Shown here piece by piece: positions 44,525 through 53,112 of a DNA stretch of 64,000 nucleotides. Both the position numbers and the translations under genes were made by a program. A model generated the notes under the pieces. The model did no database searches. It worked only from the letters and a program-made list of their open reading frames with translations, and was not told the DNA's origin. Origin of the DNA: Novosphingopyxis sp965218915 (lineage in GTDB: Bacteria > Pseudomonadota > Alphaproteobacteria > Sphingomonadales > Sphingomonadaceae); NCBI RefSeq assembly GCF_965218915.1, contig NZ_OZ244708.1:124001-188000 (forward strand), in the 5' to 3' direction. Position 1 is the stretch's first letter; the number at the start of each line of letters is the position of its first letter.

Positions 44525-44690
44525 TGAGGTCGAGAAAATCGTCCGGAACGCCTTCATCGATGGTCGACTGATAAGCATTGCGCAGCGCCTGCGCGATCGG
44601 ATCGGAGTCTTTCCCCTGCGCGGAGCCGTGTCCCGGCCGCGGATTTTCCGCTTTGCCCACCGGCCGATCCTTGTTGTTGCGATCCGTCAT
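44508..44690 (-). CDS. nepR: NepR-type anti-sigma factor
   Basis: A 60-residue anti-sigma factor that binds EcfG and is titrated by phosphorylated PhyR. The N-terminal half is charged and disordered; the conserved core reads DPIAQALRNAYQSTIDEGVP and DDFLDLIKKLD, matching the two helices of NepR. It is divergent from phyR and overlaps the 3' end of the kinase gene by 17 bases. ecfG is not directly downstream as in many alphaproteobacteria but lies 1.3 kb away beyond phyR. No clear EcfG promoter was found immediately upstream. Confidence 0.92.
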   Translation of the reverse strand: MTDRNNKDRPVGKAENPRPGHGSAQGKDSDPIAQALRNAYQSTIDEGVPDDFLDLIKKLD

Positions 44691-44918
44691 TCAGGGTCGT
44701 GCGTCTAGCATGGAGTAGTGGCCAGTCAAATCTTTCCCTCCACGGAAATTGAGGTCTCGGAAACCGCTGGGCGTTTGCCAATCGGCGGCATCGCCGCTAC
44801 CTTGTTCCCGTGGACCGAAACCAATCGACCGCGAAAAGGTTTCATGGCGGGGCGGAACGACCGGTGGCGGCGGACGGCTTTGCCAGCGACAATGAACAAC
44901 ACGGATTTCAGGGAACTC

Positions 44919-45722
44919 ATGAACGAAAAAACCTTGGGCGAAAAACTGGCGCCCCATCTCCCCTATGTGCGCCGCTATGCACGGGCGTTGACCGGCAGCC
45001 AGCAATCGGGCGACACGATCGTCCGGGCGACGTTGCAATCGATCGTCGATGCGCCGGACCAGTTTCCGAGCGATCTCGAACCGCGCATCGCGCTGTACAA
45101 GACGTTCGAGACGTTCTGGCGCGCCAGCGAGGAAGCAGGGCCGCAGGGGTCCGACCCGGCCGAGGGCGATGACCTGATCGTGCAGAAGCGGCTGGCCGAC
45201 CTGACGCCGAAATCGCGCCGCGCGCTGCTGCTCACTACGATGGAGGGCTTCAGCGAAACCGAGGCCGCCACCTTGCTCGGCGAGAATGTCGACAAGGTGC
45301 GTTTGCTGGTGCGCGAGGCGACCGACGAGATCGACCGGCAGACCCATGCGCGCGTGCTGATCATCGAGGACGAGCCGATCATCGCGATGGATATCGAGAC
45401 GATCGTCACCGAGTCCGGCCACGAGGTCGCCGCGATCGCGGCGACCCGCGACGAAGCCGTCGCCGCGGCCAGGGAGCACGCTCCCACGCTCGTGCTCGCC
45501 GACATCCAACTGGCCGACAACAGCTCGGGCATCGATGCGGTCAAGGACATCCTGTCCGATCATCAGGTCCCGGTGATTTTCATCACCGCCTTTCCCGAGC
45601 GGTTGCTTACCGGAGAGAAGCCCGAACCGGCTTTTCTGATCACCAAACCGTTCCAGCGCGACACGGTGAAGACCGCGATCGCTCAGGCGCTGTTCTTCGA
45701 CGGGATGAACGTTCCCGCCTGA
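44919..45722 (+). CDS. phyR: PhyR general stress response regulator
   Basis: Anti-anti-sigma response regulator of 267 residues. The N-terminal sigma-like domain (about 1-140) mimics EcfG and starts LAPHLPYVRRYARALTGSQQ. The C-terminal receiver has the acidic pair in VLIIEDEPII (Glu150/Asp151), the phospho-accepting Asp195 in LVLADIQL, and Lys243. ATG 44919 is chosen for its AGGGA five bases upstream and the family-like start; ATG 44892 lacks a ribosome-binding site. Phosphorylation exposes the sigma-like domain, which captures NepR and frees EcfG. Confidence 0.96.
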   Translation: MNEKTLGEKLAPHLPYVRRYARALTGSQQSGDTIVRATLQSIVDAPDQFPSDLEPRIALYKTFETFWRASEEAGPQGSDPAEGDDLIVQKRLADLTPKSRRALLLTTMEGFSETEAATLLGENVDKVRLLVREATDEIDRQTHARVLIIEDEPIIAMDIETIVTESGHEVAAIAATRDEAVAAAREHAPTLVLADIQLADNSSGIDAVKDILSDHQVPVIFITAFPERLLTGEKPEPAFLITKPFQRDTVKTAIAQALFFDGMNVPA

Positions 45723-45795
45723 TCGCACGGGCCGACGCATCTTGTGGACAGGGGCGATCCGCTTATCTAGGCGGAGCGGGAAAGAGGGATTTGCC

Positions 45796-45948
45796 ATGAA
45801 TGACGAGAACAGCAGCGAAGACATCGATCTCGATCAGGATCGCGCCCGGGCCGGCTCCACGCCGCATATCGGCCGCTATGTCCTGGCGATTTCGACGGTG
45901 ATCGCCATCATCGCGCTCAGCATCGTGTGGATTTCGAGGTCCAACTGA
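45796..45948 (+). CDS. Small single-span membrane protein between phyR and ecfG
   Basis: A 50-residue protein: acidic hydrophilic N terminus (NDENSSEDIDLDQDRAR), a short RAGSTPHIGR linker, one strongly hydrophobic helix (YVLAISTVIAIIALSIVWI) and a short polar end. ATG 45796 is preceded by AGAGGG. No family is recognised. It lies 73 bases after phyR and 55 bases before ecfG, same strand, so it probably belongs to the stress regulon or its regulation, which is inference from position. Confidence 0.65.
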   Translation: MNDENSSEDIDLDQDRARAGSTPHIGRYVLAISTVIAIIALSIVWISRSN

Positions 45949-46003
45949 GGAGGGTTCGGCCAGCCTCTGGGCGGGCCCGGTATATTGGGTTGAAAGCGAG
46001 TTG

Positions 46004-46612
46004 ATGGCCGCCAAAGAGGCACATGAGGTTCTGACCGACGACCAGTTTCGCGAGCATCTGACCGAGGTGCTCCCGCAACTGCGCGCCTTTTCGCGCTCCT
46101 TGACCAGCGGCCAGCCCGAATTCGCGGATGATCTTGTTCAGGACGCGCTACTAAGAGCCTGGACCGCCCGCGCGAGCTTTCGCGCCGGCACCAATTTCCG
46201 CGCCTGGATCTTCGTGATCCTGCGCAACCTGTTCCTCTCCGAAATGCGCCGCTCCAAGTTCAAGGGCGAATGGAACGAGATCGCGGCGGAAAAGCTGCTG
46301 GTGAGCCCGGTCCATCAGGAGCGTCATATCGAACTGGCCGACATGCAGCGCGCGCTGTCCAAACTGCCGGTGGGCCAGCGCGAATCGCTGATCCTGGTCG
46401 GCGCGGGCGGGTTTTCCTACAAGGACGCGGCCGAGATCACCGGCGTGGCGGTGGGTACGGTCAAGAGCCGGGTCGCCCGCGCACGCACGGCGCTGGAAGA
46501 GATCATGGCCGGCAACGATCCGCTGCCCGACGCCAAGACCGGTGAAAGCCAGCCCTTCCACGAACTGATGGAGCGGCTCGACACCATCGCCGAGGGCCGC
46601 GGCGACGCATAA
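46004..46612 (+). CDS. ecfG: EcfG-type (ECF15) RNA polymerase sigma factor
   Basis: A 202-residue extracytoplasmic-function sigma factor. Region 2 includes LRAFSRSLTSGQPEFADDLV and QDALLRAWTARASF, with the -10 recognition helix around FRAWIFVILRNLFLSEMRRS. Region 4 has LPVGQRESLILVGAGGFSYK and the HTH VAVGTVKSRVARAR. The FSYKDAAEITGVAVGTVKSR pattern is typical of the general-stress EcfG group. The start is ATG 46004; a TTG at 46001 is adjacent. It would be held by NepR and released by PhyR~P. Confidence 0.9.
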   Translation: MAAKEAHEVLTDDQFREHLTEVLPQLRAFSRSLTSGQPEFADDLVQDALLRAWTARASFRAGTNFRAWIFVILRNLFLSEMRRSKFKGEWNEIAAEKLLVSPVHQERHIELADMQRALSKLPVGQRESLILVGAGGFSYKDAAEITGVAVGTVKSRVARARTALEEIMAGNDPLPDAKTGESQPFHELMERLDTIAEGRGDA

Positions 46613-46643
46613 TCGCGTCCTATTCCGGCAACTTTAAAAAATC

Positions 46644-46734
46644 CCGTAAGTCCTGAGCTTGTCGAAGGACGTTTCTCGATAACAGCGCTCTTCTCACATC
46701 CGAAAGCCGCCCTTCGACAGGCTCAGGGCTACGG
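46644..46734. repeat. Dispersed inverted repeat, type A copy 3
   Basis: CCGTAAGTCCTGAGCTTGTC begins the left arm and GACAGGCTCAGGGCTACGG ends the right arm; the arms are imperfect complements about 40 bases apart. It starts 31 bases after the ecfG stop. Confidence 0.8.
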
Positions 46735-46778
46735 TAATAAAATGGCGATTATGTACCTTGCAAACCCGTTTCATTTTT

Positions 46779-46893
46779 CATCACCCCAGCGAAAGCTGGG
46801 GTCTCGGGCGGGATCGTCATGAGGCCTGAGATGCCAGCTTTCCGGGTCCCAACAAAGTAGTACTTTGTTGGGTGCCCTTTCGCCGGCATGACG
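46779..46893. repeat. Palindromic repeat, type D, containing a 25-base near-perfect palindrome
   Basis: Outer arms are CACCCCAGCGAAAGCTGGGG on the left and a CTTTCGCCGGCATGACG end on the right. Inside, CCCAACAAAGTA and TACTTTGTTGGG (46848-46872) are perfect 12-base complements around a single G. The outer parts resemble a common alphaproteobacterial repeat; the inner palindrome looks like a nested element. Confidence 0.7.
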
Positions 46894-47100
46894 AACAAAG
46901 AAAGGCGCAGCTATGCTGTTTCTGAATTTCCATCCGACCGGGTTAGCAAAGCACATAATCGCCTCCGGAAAGGCACGAGGCCAAAGCAGCTGAGAAGCAG
47001 ATCAAAGGTTGGGGACGGCCCAAAGAAAGAAGCGCTGATCGCGGGTGATTGGGAAACCATTTCCCGGCTGGCCAAGGCAAGGTCAGCGCCAAACCGACAA

Positions 47101-47177
47101 ACGCCCTTCGACAGGCTCAGGACTACGGATTTAGAGTGACCATTGCATCAAATCCGTAAGTCAGGACTACGGAATTT
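47101..47177. repeat. Degenerate dispersed repeat, type A copy 4
   Basis: One intact arm CCCTTCGACAGGCTCAGGAC followed by TACGGATTT, then a second shortened unit AATCCGTAAGTCAGGACTAC. The order of arms is changed compared with the complete copies, so this is a rearranged or decayed copy. Confidence 0.6.
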
Positions 47178-47191
47178 GGGGCATGGGTGGT

Positions 47192-47584
47192 TCAAACGAA
47201 ATTCGCCGCCACCCCGTCCGGCACCCGCACGATCCGGCCGCGCGCGCGGTCGATGATCGCCCATGTGGTCTTGGCGGAGACCATGACCTTGCCTGCATCG
47301 TTCAGAAAATCGACGCGCCGGTCGAACCGCGCGCCGCGGGGTGTGCCGTCGACCCAGGTGCGGCCGGTCACGCGTTCGCCCACCATGATATTGCCGCGAT
47401 AATCGATCTCGTGGCGGGTGATGACCCAGATATAGGCCGCGACATGATCCGCATCCGCCACCGCGCGCCAGTGCGATGTCGACATGTCCTGAATCCACGT
47501 CACCCACACCGCGTTGTTGACATGACCAAGTTCGTCGATGTGCTCGGGCAGCGCGGTCCAGACTTTTTCGAACGGCGCGCTCAC
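47192..47584 (-). CDS. Acyl-CoA thioesterase (4HBT, hotdog fold)
   Basis: A 130-residue single-domain hotdog protein. Features are HIDELGHVNNAVWVTWIQD near the N terminus (the HVNN/Y-type active-site segment of 4-hydroxybenzoyl-CoA-type thioesterases), EIDYRGNIMVGERVTGRTWV and a FDRRVDFLNDAGKVM segment. Start GTG 47584 overlaps the oligopeptidase B stop (47581-47584), giving translational coupling; the longer upstream frame is only antisense to other sequence. The substrate acyl-CoA is unknown. Confidence 0.87.
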   Translation of the reverse strand: MSAPFEKVWTALPEHIDELGHVNNAVWVTWIQDMSTSHWRAVADADHVAAYIWVITRHEIDYRGNIMVGERVTGRTWVDGTPRGARFDRRVDFLNDAGKVMVSAKTTWAIIDRARGRIVRVPDGVAANFV

Positions 47585-49659
47585 GCAGGTTCTTCCGTGC
47601 CCATCTGCCACAGGATGAAGGCATATTCCTCGGCGGTTTCCTTGAGGCTCTCCCAGCGGCCCGATTTGCCGCCATGGCCCGCGCCCATATTGGTCTTGAG
47701 CAGCAGGATATTGTCGTCGGTCTTGCGGGCCCGCAGCCGGGCGACCCATTTGGCCGGTTCCCAATAGGTCACGCGCGGATCGTTGAGCCCGGCGGTCACC
47801 AGCATCGGCGGATAATCCTGCGCGCGCACATTGTCATAGGGGCTGTAGCTGCGGATGAGATCGAACGCGGCCTTGTCGGCGGCTGGATTGCCCCATTCCG
47901 GCCACTCGCCCGGCGTCAGCGGCAGCGAGGCGTCGAGCATGGTCGAGAGCACATCGACAAACGGTACATGCGCCACCACCGCGCCGAACAGCTCCGGCGC
48001 CATGTTGATCACCGCGCCCATCAGCTTGCCGCCCGCCGATCCGCCGCTGATCGAGATGCGGCCCTTGGCGGTATAGCCCTGATCGATCAGCCCGTGAGCG
48101 CAATCGATGAAGTCTTGGAACGCGTTCATCCGGTGCTCGCGCTTGCCGGTCAGATACCAGTTCCGACCCAGATCGTCGCCGCCGCGAATATGGGCGATGG
48201 CAAAGGCGAAGCCGCGATCGACCAGGCTGAGGCGCGTGGTCGAAAAGCCCGGCGGGATCGCCATGCCATAGGCGCCGTAGCCGTAGAGATGCAGCGGACC
48301 GGGCGCTCCGTCTTTTCCTGGCTGGCGGTCCTTGCGATAGACGATCGAGACCGGCACCTCCACGCCGTCGCGCGCTGTGATCATCAGCCGCTCGGTGACG
48401 TAGAGCGAGGCGTCGTAGCCGCTCGGGATTTCCTGCACTTTCAGCGTTTCGAGGCTGCGGCCCCCCACGTCATAATCATAGACCGTGCTGGGCGTGACCA
48501 TCGAATTATAGCCGATGCGCAGCACGCTCTGGTCGAATTCGGGATTGTTGCCGAGGCCCGCGACATAGGCCGCTTCCGGAAACGCCACCGGCTCGATCCG
48601 CGCGGGATCGTCATAATAGCGGACCTCGATCTGATCGAGCCCGGCGCGGCGGCCCTCGACCACGTAGAAATCGCGATAGGCCTCCATGCCGGTGATATAA
48701 TAATCGTCCGATCCCGCGATCAGCGTGGTCCAGGTGGCCGGATCGTCCAGCGGCGCGGTGGCGAGCCGGAAATTGACGTGATCGTCGTTGGTCAGGACGT
48801 AGAGCAGCCCTTCGCGTTCCTCGACATCATATTCGACGCCGGCCTTGCGCGGGCGGATGAGGATTTGCCGTCCGGCCGGATCATCCGCCGGGATGAGCCG
48901 GACCTCGCTGGTCTCGTGATCGCCCGCCGCGATCACGAGGAAACGTCGCGAGCCGGTTTCGCCCACGGACACGCGGAAACCCTCGTCCGCCTCGTGATAC
49001 AGCTCGATATCGTGCTTGGGATCGTCGCCGAGCCGGTGCAGCCGGGCGTTGTCGGTGCGCCATTGTTCGTTGGCGAGGCAGTAGAGGAAGCCCGATCCGT
49101 CGGCGGTCCAGACGAGATCGGACAGCGTGCCGGGGATTTCGTCCGGCAAATCCTCGCCCGTCGCCAGATCGCGCACCCGCGCCGTGAACCGCTCCGATCC
49201 GTTCTCGTCGACCGCATAGGCGAGCAGCTTGCCGTCCGGGCTGACCGAGGCCGCGCCGAGGTTGAAATAGTCCTTGCCCGCCGCCATCGCCGGCTCGTCG
49301 ATCATCAGCTGCGCCTCGCCGCCATCGACGTGGCGCCGCCAATGCTTGCGATACTCCGCGCCTTCCTCGAAACTCACCCAATAGAGCCAGTCGCCGTCCT
49401 TTTGCGGCACGCTCTCGTCGGCTTCCTTGATCCGCCCGCGCATCTCCTTGAACAGCGCGTCGGTGAGCGCCCGCTGCGGCGCCATATGCGCCTCGAACCA
49501 GGCATTCTCCTGATTGAGATAGTCGAGGATTTCCGGGTCATCGACGATGGGATAGCTGGCATCGCGCAGCCAGGCATATTCGTCCTGACTGCTGATGCCG
49601 TGATGTTCGGTGGTGACTGGGCGCGGCTCGGCGCGCGGCGGGATGTTCCGTGTTTTCAT
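47581..49659 (-). CDS. ptrB: Oligopeptidase B, S9 family serine peptidase
   Basis: Cytoplasmic peptidase cleaving short peptides after basic residues; 692 residues. A beta-propeller covers about 70-410 and the alpha/beta hydrolase domain follows. Catalytic residues are Ser in ISISGGSAGGKLMG, Asp in GLNDPRVTYWEP and His in MGAGHGGKSGR. IRGGDDLGRNWYLTGKREHR is typical of the family. ATG 49659 is used, since the upstream extension is not conserved-looking. It is cotranslated with the thioesterase downstream and is divergent from the aminopeptidase P gene. Confidence 0.93.
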   Translation of the reverse strand: MKTRNIPPRAEPRPVTTEHHGISSQDEYAWLRDASYPIVDDPEILDYLNQENAWFEAHMAPQRALTDALFKEMRGRIKEADESVPQKDGDWLYWVSFEEGAEYRKHWRRHVDGGEAQLMIDEPAMAAGKDYFNLGAASVSPDGKLLAYAVDENGSERFTARVRDLATGEDLPDEIPGTLSDLVWTADGSGFLYCLANEQWRTDNARLHRLGDDPKHDIELYHEADEGFRVSVGETGSRRFLVIAAGDHETSEVRLIPADDPAGRQILIRPRKAGVEYDVEEREGLLYVLTNDDHVNFRLATAPLDDPATWTTLIAGSDDYYITGMEAYRDFYVVEGRRAGLDQIEVRYYDDPARIEPVAFPEAAYVAGLGNNPEFDQSVLRIGYNSMVTPSTVYDYDVGGRSLETLKVQEIPSGYDASLYVTERLMITARDGVEVPVSIVYRKDRQPGKDGAPGPLHLYGYGAYGMAIPPGFSTTRLSLVDRGFAFAIAHIRGGDDLGRNWYLTGKREHRMNAFQDFIDCAHGLIDQGYTAKGRISISGGSAGGKLMGAVINMAPELFGAVVAHVPFVDVLSTMLDASLPLTPGEWPEWGNPAADKAAFDLIRSYSPYDNVRAQDYPPMLVTAGLNDPRVTYWEPAKWVARLRARKTDDNILLLKTNMGAGHGGKSGRWESLKETAEEYAFILWQMGTEEPA

Positions 49660-49771
49660 GTCGGCCGATGTGCGTGGGAGACAGGGTGGATGCAAGGGTT
49701 ACAAGCCTTGGGAAATCGCGCCCGATCCCCTATATTACCTCCAAATTCCAATCCACCGAAAGGCCGCCGCC

Positions 49772-51562
49772 ATGCTCATGCAGACCCACGAAAACCGCCT
49801 CGCAGCGCTGCGCGAGGAACTCGGACGGCGCGGACTGACCGGGTTCGTCGTGCCGATCGCCGACGAGCATTTGAGCGAATATGTCGGCGAATATGCGCAA
49901 AGGCTGCGCTGGCTGACCGGATTCGCGGGCTCGGCGGGCAGCGCGGTCGTGCTCAGGAACAAGGCCGCGATCTTCGTCGACGGACGCTACACCGTGCAGG
50001 TGCGCGATCAGGTCGACGAGAAACTGTTCGCCTATATCCCGCTCGCCGACATGAGCATGACCGACTGGATCCGCGCCAACGCATCGGAAGGCGACCGTAT
50101 CGGTTACGACGCCTGGCTGCACACCCGCGCCTGGGTGAAGGAAGCCGAAGCCGCCGCCGCGCGCAAGGGCGCCGAGATGGTGCCGGTCGACGGCAATGCC
50201 ATCGACAGCGTGTGGTCCGACCAGCCGGAAAAACCCGATGCCAAGCTCGATGTCCAGCCGCTGGAATATGCCGGCAAATCGCATGCCGACAAGCGCGCCG
50301 AGATCGCGCAATGGCTGAACGACGAGGGCTATGACGCCACCGTGCTGACCGCGCTCGATTCGGTTGCCTGGACACTGAATATCCGTGGGCACGACATCGC
50401 CAACACGCCGGTCGCCATCGCCCATGCGCTGGTGCGGGCCGACGGCACCGCCACTTTGTTCGTGGCCGAGGACAAGCTGACCGCCGCCGTCCGCACCCAT
50501 CTGGGCAACGAAGTGTCGGTGCGCGGCTATGACGAATATGCCTCCTCGCTCGCCGATCTCGCTGGCAAATCGGTCGCGGTCGATCCCGAACGCGCGCCGG
50601 CCGCGATCTTCGAGGCGCTGGACGATGCCGGGGCGAACATCGCCGAACAGCGCGATCCGTCGGTGCTGATGAAGGCGATCAAGAACCGGGCCGAGATCGA
50701 GGGTCACCGCGCAGCGCAGGCACGCGACGGCGCCGCGCTGACGCGCTACCTCAAATGGATCAGCGAAACCGCGCCCAAGGGGGGGCTCGACGAGCTGGCC
50801 GCCGCCGCCAAGCTGCGCGAGTTCCGGGGCGCGAACGACGAGCTCAAGGACATCAGCTTCCGCACCATCTCCGCCTCCGGCCCGCACGGCGCGCTGCCGC
50901 ATTACAGCGTGACCGAGGACACCAACCGCAAGCTGGAAGTCGGCGAGCTGTACCTATGTGATTCGGGCGGCCAATATCGCGACGGCACCACCGACGTCAC
51001 CCGCGTCGCCGCGATCGGCGAGCCCACGGCCGAAATGGTCAAGCGCTACACCCAGGTGCTGAAGGGCCATATCGCGCTCGACGTCGCGGTCTTCCCCAAG
51101 GGCACCACCGGCGGCGCGCTCGACGCGCTGGCGCGGCAGTTCCTCTGGGCCGACGGCGTGGATTACGGCCATGGCACCGGCCACGGCGTGGGCGCCTATC
51201 TCGCCGTGCACGAAGGCCCGCAACGCATCGCCGCGTTCGGGGGGTTCGCCGAGCCGCTCAAGGCCGGCATGATCTGCTCCAACGAGCCGGGCTATTACAA
51301 GGAAGGCGATTTCGGCATCCGCATCGAGAATCTGGTGCTGGTCGAGGAGCGCGCCGTGCCCGGCGCCGAGCGCGAGATGCTGGGCTTCGAGACGTTGACC
51401 TTCGCCCCGCTGGAGCGCGAATTGATCGACCCGGCGCTGCTGACGGATGATGAGCAGGCCTGGGTGGATGATTATCACGCCAAGGTGGTGGAGATTGTGG
51501 GCTCGCAGCTGAGCGATGCGGATCGAGGCTGGCTCGAAGGACGCTGTGCGCCGTTGGGTTGA
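49772..51562 (+). CDS. Xaa-Pro aminopeptidase (M24B, aminopeptidase P)
   Basis: Removes N-terminal residues preceding proline. The 596-residue protein has two creatinase-like N-terminal domains (FVVPIADEHLSEYV, FAGSAGSAVVL) and the pita-bread catalytic domain with metal ligands in LYLCDSGGQYRDGTTDVTR (two Asp), DYGHGTGHGVGAYLAVHE (His), MICSNEPGYYKEGDFGIRIE (Glu) and the following Glu. The large three-domain form is like eukaryotic APP1 rather than short E. coli PepP. ATG 49772 has GAAAGG upstream. It is divergent from ptrB with a 112-base gap. Confidence 0.93.
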   Translation: MLMQTHENRLAALREELGRRGLTGFVVPIADEHLSEYVGEYAQRLRWLTGFAGSAGSAVVLRNKAAIFVDGRYTVQVRDQVDEKLFAYIPLADMSMTDWIRANASEGDRIGYDAWLHTRAWVKEAEAAAARKGAEMVPVDGNAIDSVWSDQPEKPDAKLDVQPLEYAGKSHADKRAEIAQWLNDEGYDATVLTALDSVAWTLNIRGHDIANTPVAIAHALVRADGTATLFVAEDKLTAAVRTHLGNEVSVRGYDEYASSLADLAGKSVAVDPERAPAAIFEALDDAGANIAEQRDPSVLMKAIKNRAEIEGHRAAQARDGAALTRYLKWISETAPKGGLDELAAAAKLREFRGANDELKDISFRTISASGPHGALPHYSVTEDTNRKLEVGELYLCDSGGQYRDGTTDVTRVAAIGEPTAEMVKRYTQVLKGHIALDVAVFPKGTTGGALDALARQFLWADGVDYGHGTGHGVGAYLAVHEGPQRIAAFGGFAEPLKAGMICSNEPGYYKEGDFGIRIENLVLVEERAVPGAEREMLGFETLTFAPLERELIDPALLTDDEQAWVDDYHAKVVEIVGSQLSDADRGWLEGRCAPLG

Positions 51563-51587
51563 GCGCTTCGGGTTCAATCAATCCCAA

Positions 51588-51668
51588 GTCATCCCGGACT
51601 TGATCCGGGATCCAGAGCCCAGCGGCAGTGCCATCTCGCCCTGGATCCCGGGTCAAGCCCGGGATGAC
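51588..51668. repeat. Dispersed inverted repeat, type C single copy
   Basis: GTCATCCCGGACTTGATCCG begins the left arm and CGGGTCAAGCCCGGGATGAC ends the right arm; TCCAG/CTGGA inner bases also pair. It is related to the duplicated element at 41924-42100. It lies 25 bases after the aminopeptidase stop and 7 bases from the small gene at 51676. Confidence 0.85.
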
Positions 51669-51675
51669 GGAAACA

Positions 51676-51813
51676 TCAGGATTGGTCGTCGGCCTTTTCG
51701 CCCTCATCCTCCGGCTTCAGCTCTCGCCCCTGCGCCTTGCGCCGCCGCAGATTGACGCGCAGCTGTTCGGCGAGGCGCCGCGCTTTTTCCTCCTGCTGAA
51801 TCTTGTCCGCCAT
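51676..51813 (-). CDS. Small charged hypothetical protein
   Basis: A 45-residue protein rich in Lys, Arg, Glu and Gln, likely helical (DKIQQEEKARRLAEQLRVNL), with an acidic tail. ATG 51813. No family is firmly recognised; similar short basic-helix proteins are common in sphingomonads. It is on the minus strand upstream of tRNA-Thr and might be a nucleic-acid-associated or regulatory peptide, which is speculation. Confidence 0.5.
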   Translation of the reverse strand: MADKIQQEEKARRLAEQLRVNLRRRKAQGRELKPEDEGEKADDQS

Positions 51814-51905
51814 GGCGCGCACCTTAACAATAACGCCGCCTTCCGCCAAGCCAGCCCTTGACTTTGCGCCCCCGCCGCTCGCATAGGGCCGCGTTCGCGA
51901 ACAGG

Positions 51906-51980
51906 GCTGCTGTAGCTCAGTGGTAGAGCACACCCTTGGTAAGGGTGAGGCCGAGAGTTCGATCCTCTCCAGCAGCACCA
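51906..51980 (+). tRNA. tRNA-Thr (GGT anticodon)
   Basis: A complete 75-base cloverleaf with encoded CCA. Acceptor GCTGCTG pairs with CAGCAGC, the D arm is GCTC...GAGC, the anticodon loop TTGGTAA gives GGT, and the T arm is GAGAG-TTCGATC-CTCTC. All stems are perfect. It reads ACC/ACT threonine codons. Confidence 0.97.
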
Positions 51981-52101
51981 GCCTACGCCCTTCGGGCTTC
52001 GGCTGGCAGGCCAGTCCTAAGCACGGTCGCGCATTCGCGGCCAAGCGTCTGCGTTAAGACATCCTAGCGATCTAACGTTATTGAGCTTAAAGCGCCCACC
52101 C

Positions 52102-53112
52102 ATGCGCTTCTTCTCCGACAACGCCGCCCCCGTGCACCCCAAGGTCTGGGAGGCGATGCGCGGTGCCGACAGCCTCGATACCGCCTATGACGGGGACCGC
52201 TGGTCGGCGCGGCTTGACGCGGCATTCAGCGCGGTGTTCGGGCGCGAGTGCCGGGCGATGGCGGTCACCACCGGCACCGCCGCCAACGCGCTTGCCTGCG
52301 CCGCGATGGCCGAGGGGCATCAGGGCATCCTCTGCCATGAAGAGGCGCATATCGAGATGGACGAGGCGGGGGCACCGGGTTTTTACGCGGGCGGGGCCAA
52401 GCTCATGCTGCTGCCGGGCGCTGGCGCCAAGATCGCGCCGGAGACGATCGCCGCGCGGCTCGACGCGATCCGGCCCGACGTGCACCAGGTGCAGGCGGCG
52501 GGCATCTCGATCACCAACGCCACCGAATATGGGCTGGTCTATAGCGCCGACGAGGTGGCGGGCATCGCCGCGCTGGCCAAGGCAGGGGGCCTGAAGCTCC
52601 ACATGGACGGCGCGCGCTTCGCCAACGCGGCGGCGCGCCTCGACGGCGATGCGCGGGCGGTGACCGAGGGCGTCGATCTGCTCAGCTTCGGCTGCGTCAA
52701 GAACGGCGGGATGAGCGCCGAGGCGCTGGTCTTCTTCGATACCGATCTCTACGCCGCCACCGATTATCGCCGCAAGCGCGCCGGGCATCTGCTCAGCAAG
52801 GGCCGCTATCTCGCCGCGCAAATCCTGGCGATGCTGGAGGACGATCTGTGGCTTGAAAACGCGCGCACCGCCAATGCGGCGGCGGCGATGCTCGGCGCGG
52901 CGGCGGGCGGGCGGCTGCTCTACCCGGTCGAGGCGAACGAGATTTTCCTGAAACTGAGCGCTGAGGAAGCGGCGGGTCTGCGGAATCGCGGGTTCGATTT
53001 CTACGACTGGGGCCCATTTTCTGAAGAGGGGGGCGCCGCGCGGCTGGTGACGAGCTGGCAGCATGAGGCCGCGGACGTGCAGCCGCTGGCCGATGCGATC
53101 GCGGCACTGTGA
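52102..53112 (+). CDS. ltaE: Low-specificity L-threonine aldolase
   Basis: PLP enzyme splitting L-threonine/allo-threonine to glycine and acetaldehyde; 336 residues. The fold-type I features are FFSDNAAPVHPKVWEAM at the N terminus, TTGTAANALA for phosphate binding, HMDGARFANAA with the PLP-nitrogen Asp, and the Schiff-base Lys200 in LLSFGCVKNGG. ATG 52102 begins the conserved sequence; the TTG at 52081 is not needed. The stop overlaps the GTG of the DMT transporter, so the transporter may be coupled and could carry a related amino acid. Confidence 0.92.
   Translation: MRFFSDNAAPVHPKVWEAMRGADSLDTAYDGDRWSARLDAAFSAVFGRECRAMAVTTGTAANALACAAMAEGHQGILCHEEAHIEMDEAGAPGFYAGGAKLMLLPGAGAKIAPETIAARLDAIRPDVHQVQAAGISITNATEYGLVYSADEVAGIAALAKAGGLKLHMDGARFANAAARLDGDARAVTEGVDLLSFGCVKNGGMSAEALVFFDTDLYAATDYRRKRAGHLLSKGRYLAAQILAMLEDDLWLENARTANAAAAMLGAAAGGRLLYPVEANEIFLKLSAEEAAGLRNRGFDFYDWGPFSEEGGAARLVTSWQHEAADVQPLADAIAAL

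Larger units (their letters stand above)
46613..47191. other. 579-base repeat-rich intergenic region
   Basis: Between ecfG and the thioesterase gene. It contains a type A repeat (46644-46734), a type D palindromic repeat (46779-46893) and a degenerate type A copy (47101-47177). No gene is supported; the one open frame (46888-47139) runs into a repeat and has no family features. Confidence 0.7.

Noticed and set aside
44691..44918. An EcfG promoter between nepR and phyR
   Set aside because: GGAAC-like boxes exist (44804-44808 on the minus strand, 44854 on the plus strand) but no GTT follows at 16-17 bases.
46888..47139. A possible 83-residue gene
   Set aside because: It starts inside one repeat and ends in another, has no family features and only a weak start context.
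47674..50334. An 886-codon plus-strand open frame
   Set aside because: Antisense to oligopeptidase B and then out of frame with aminopeptidase P; no recognisable motifs.
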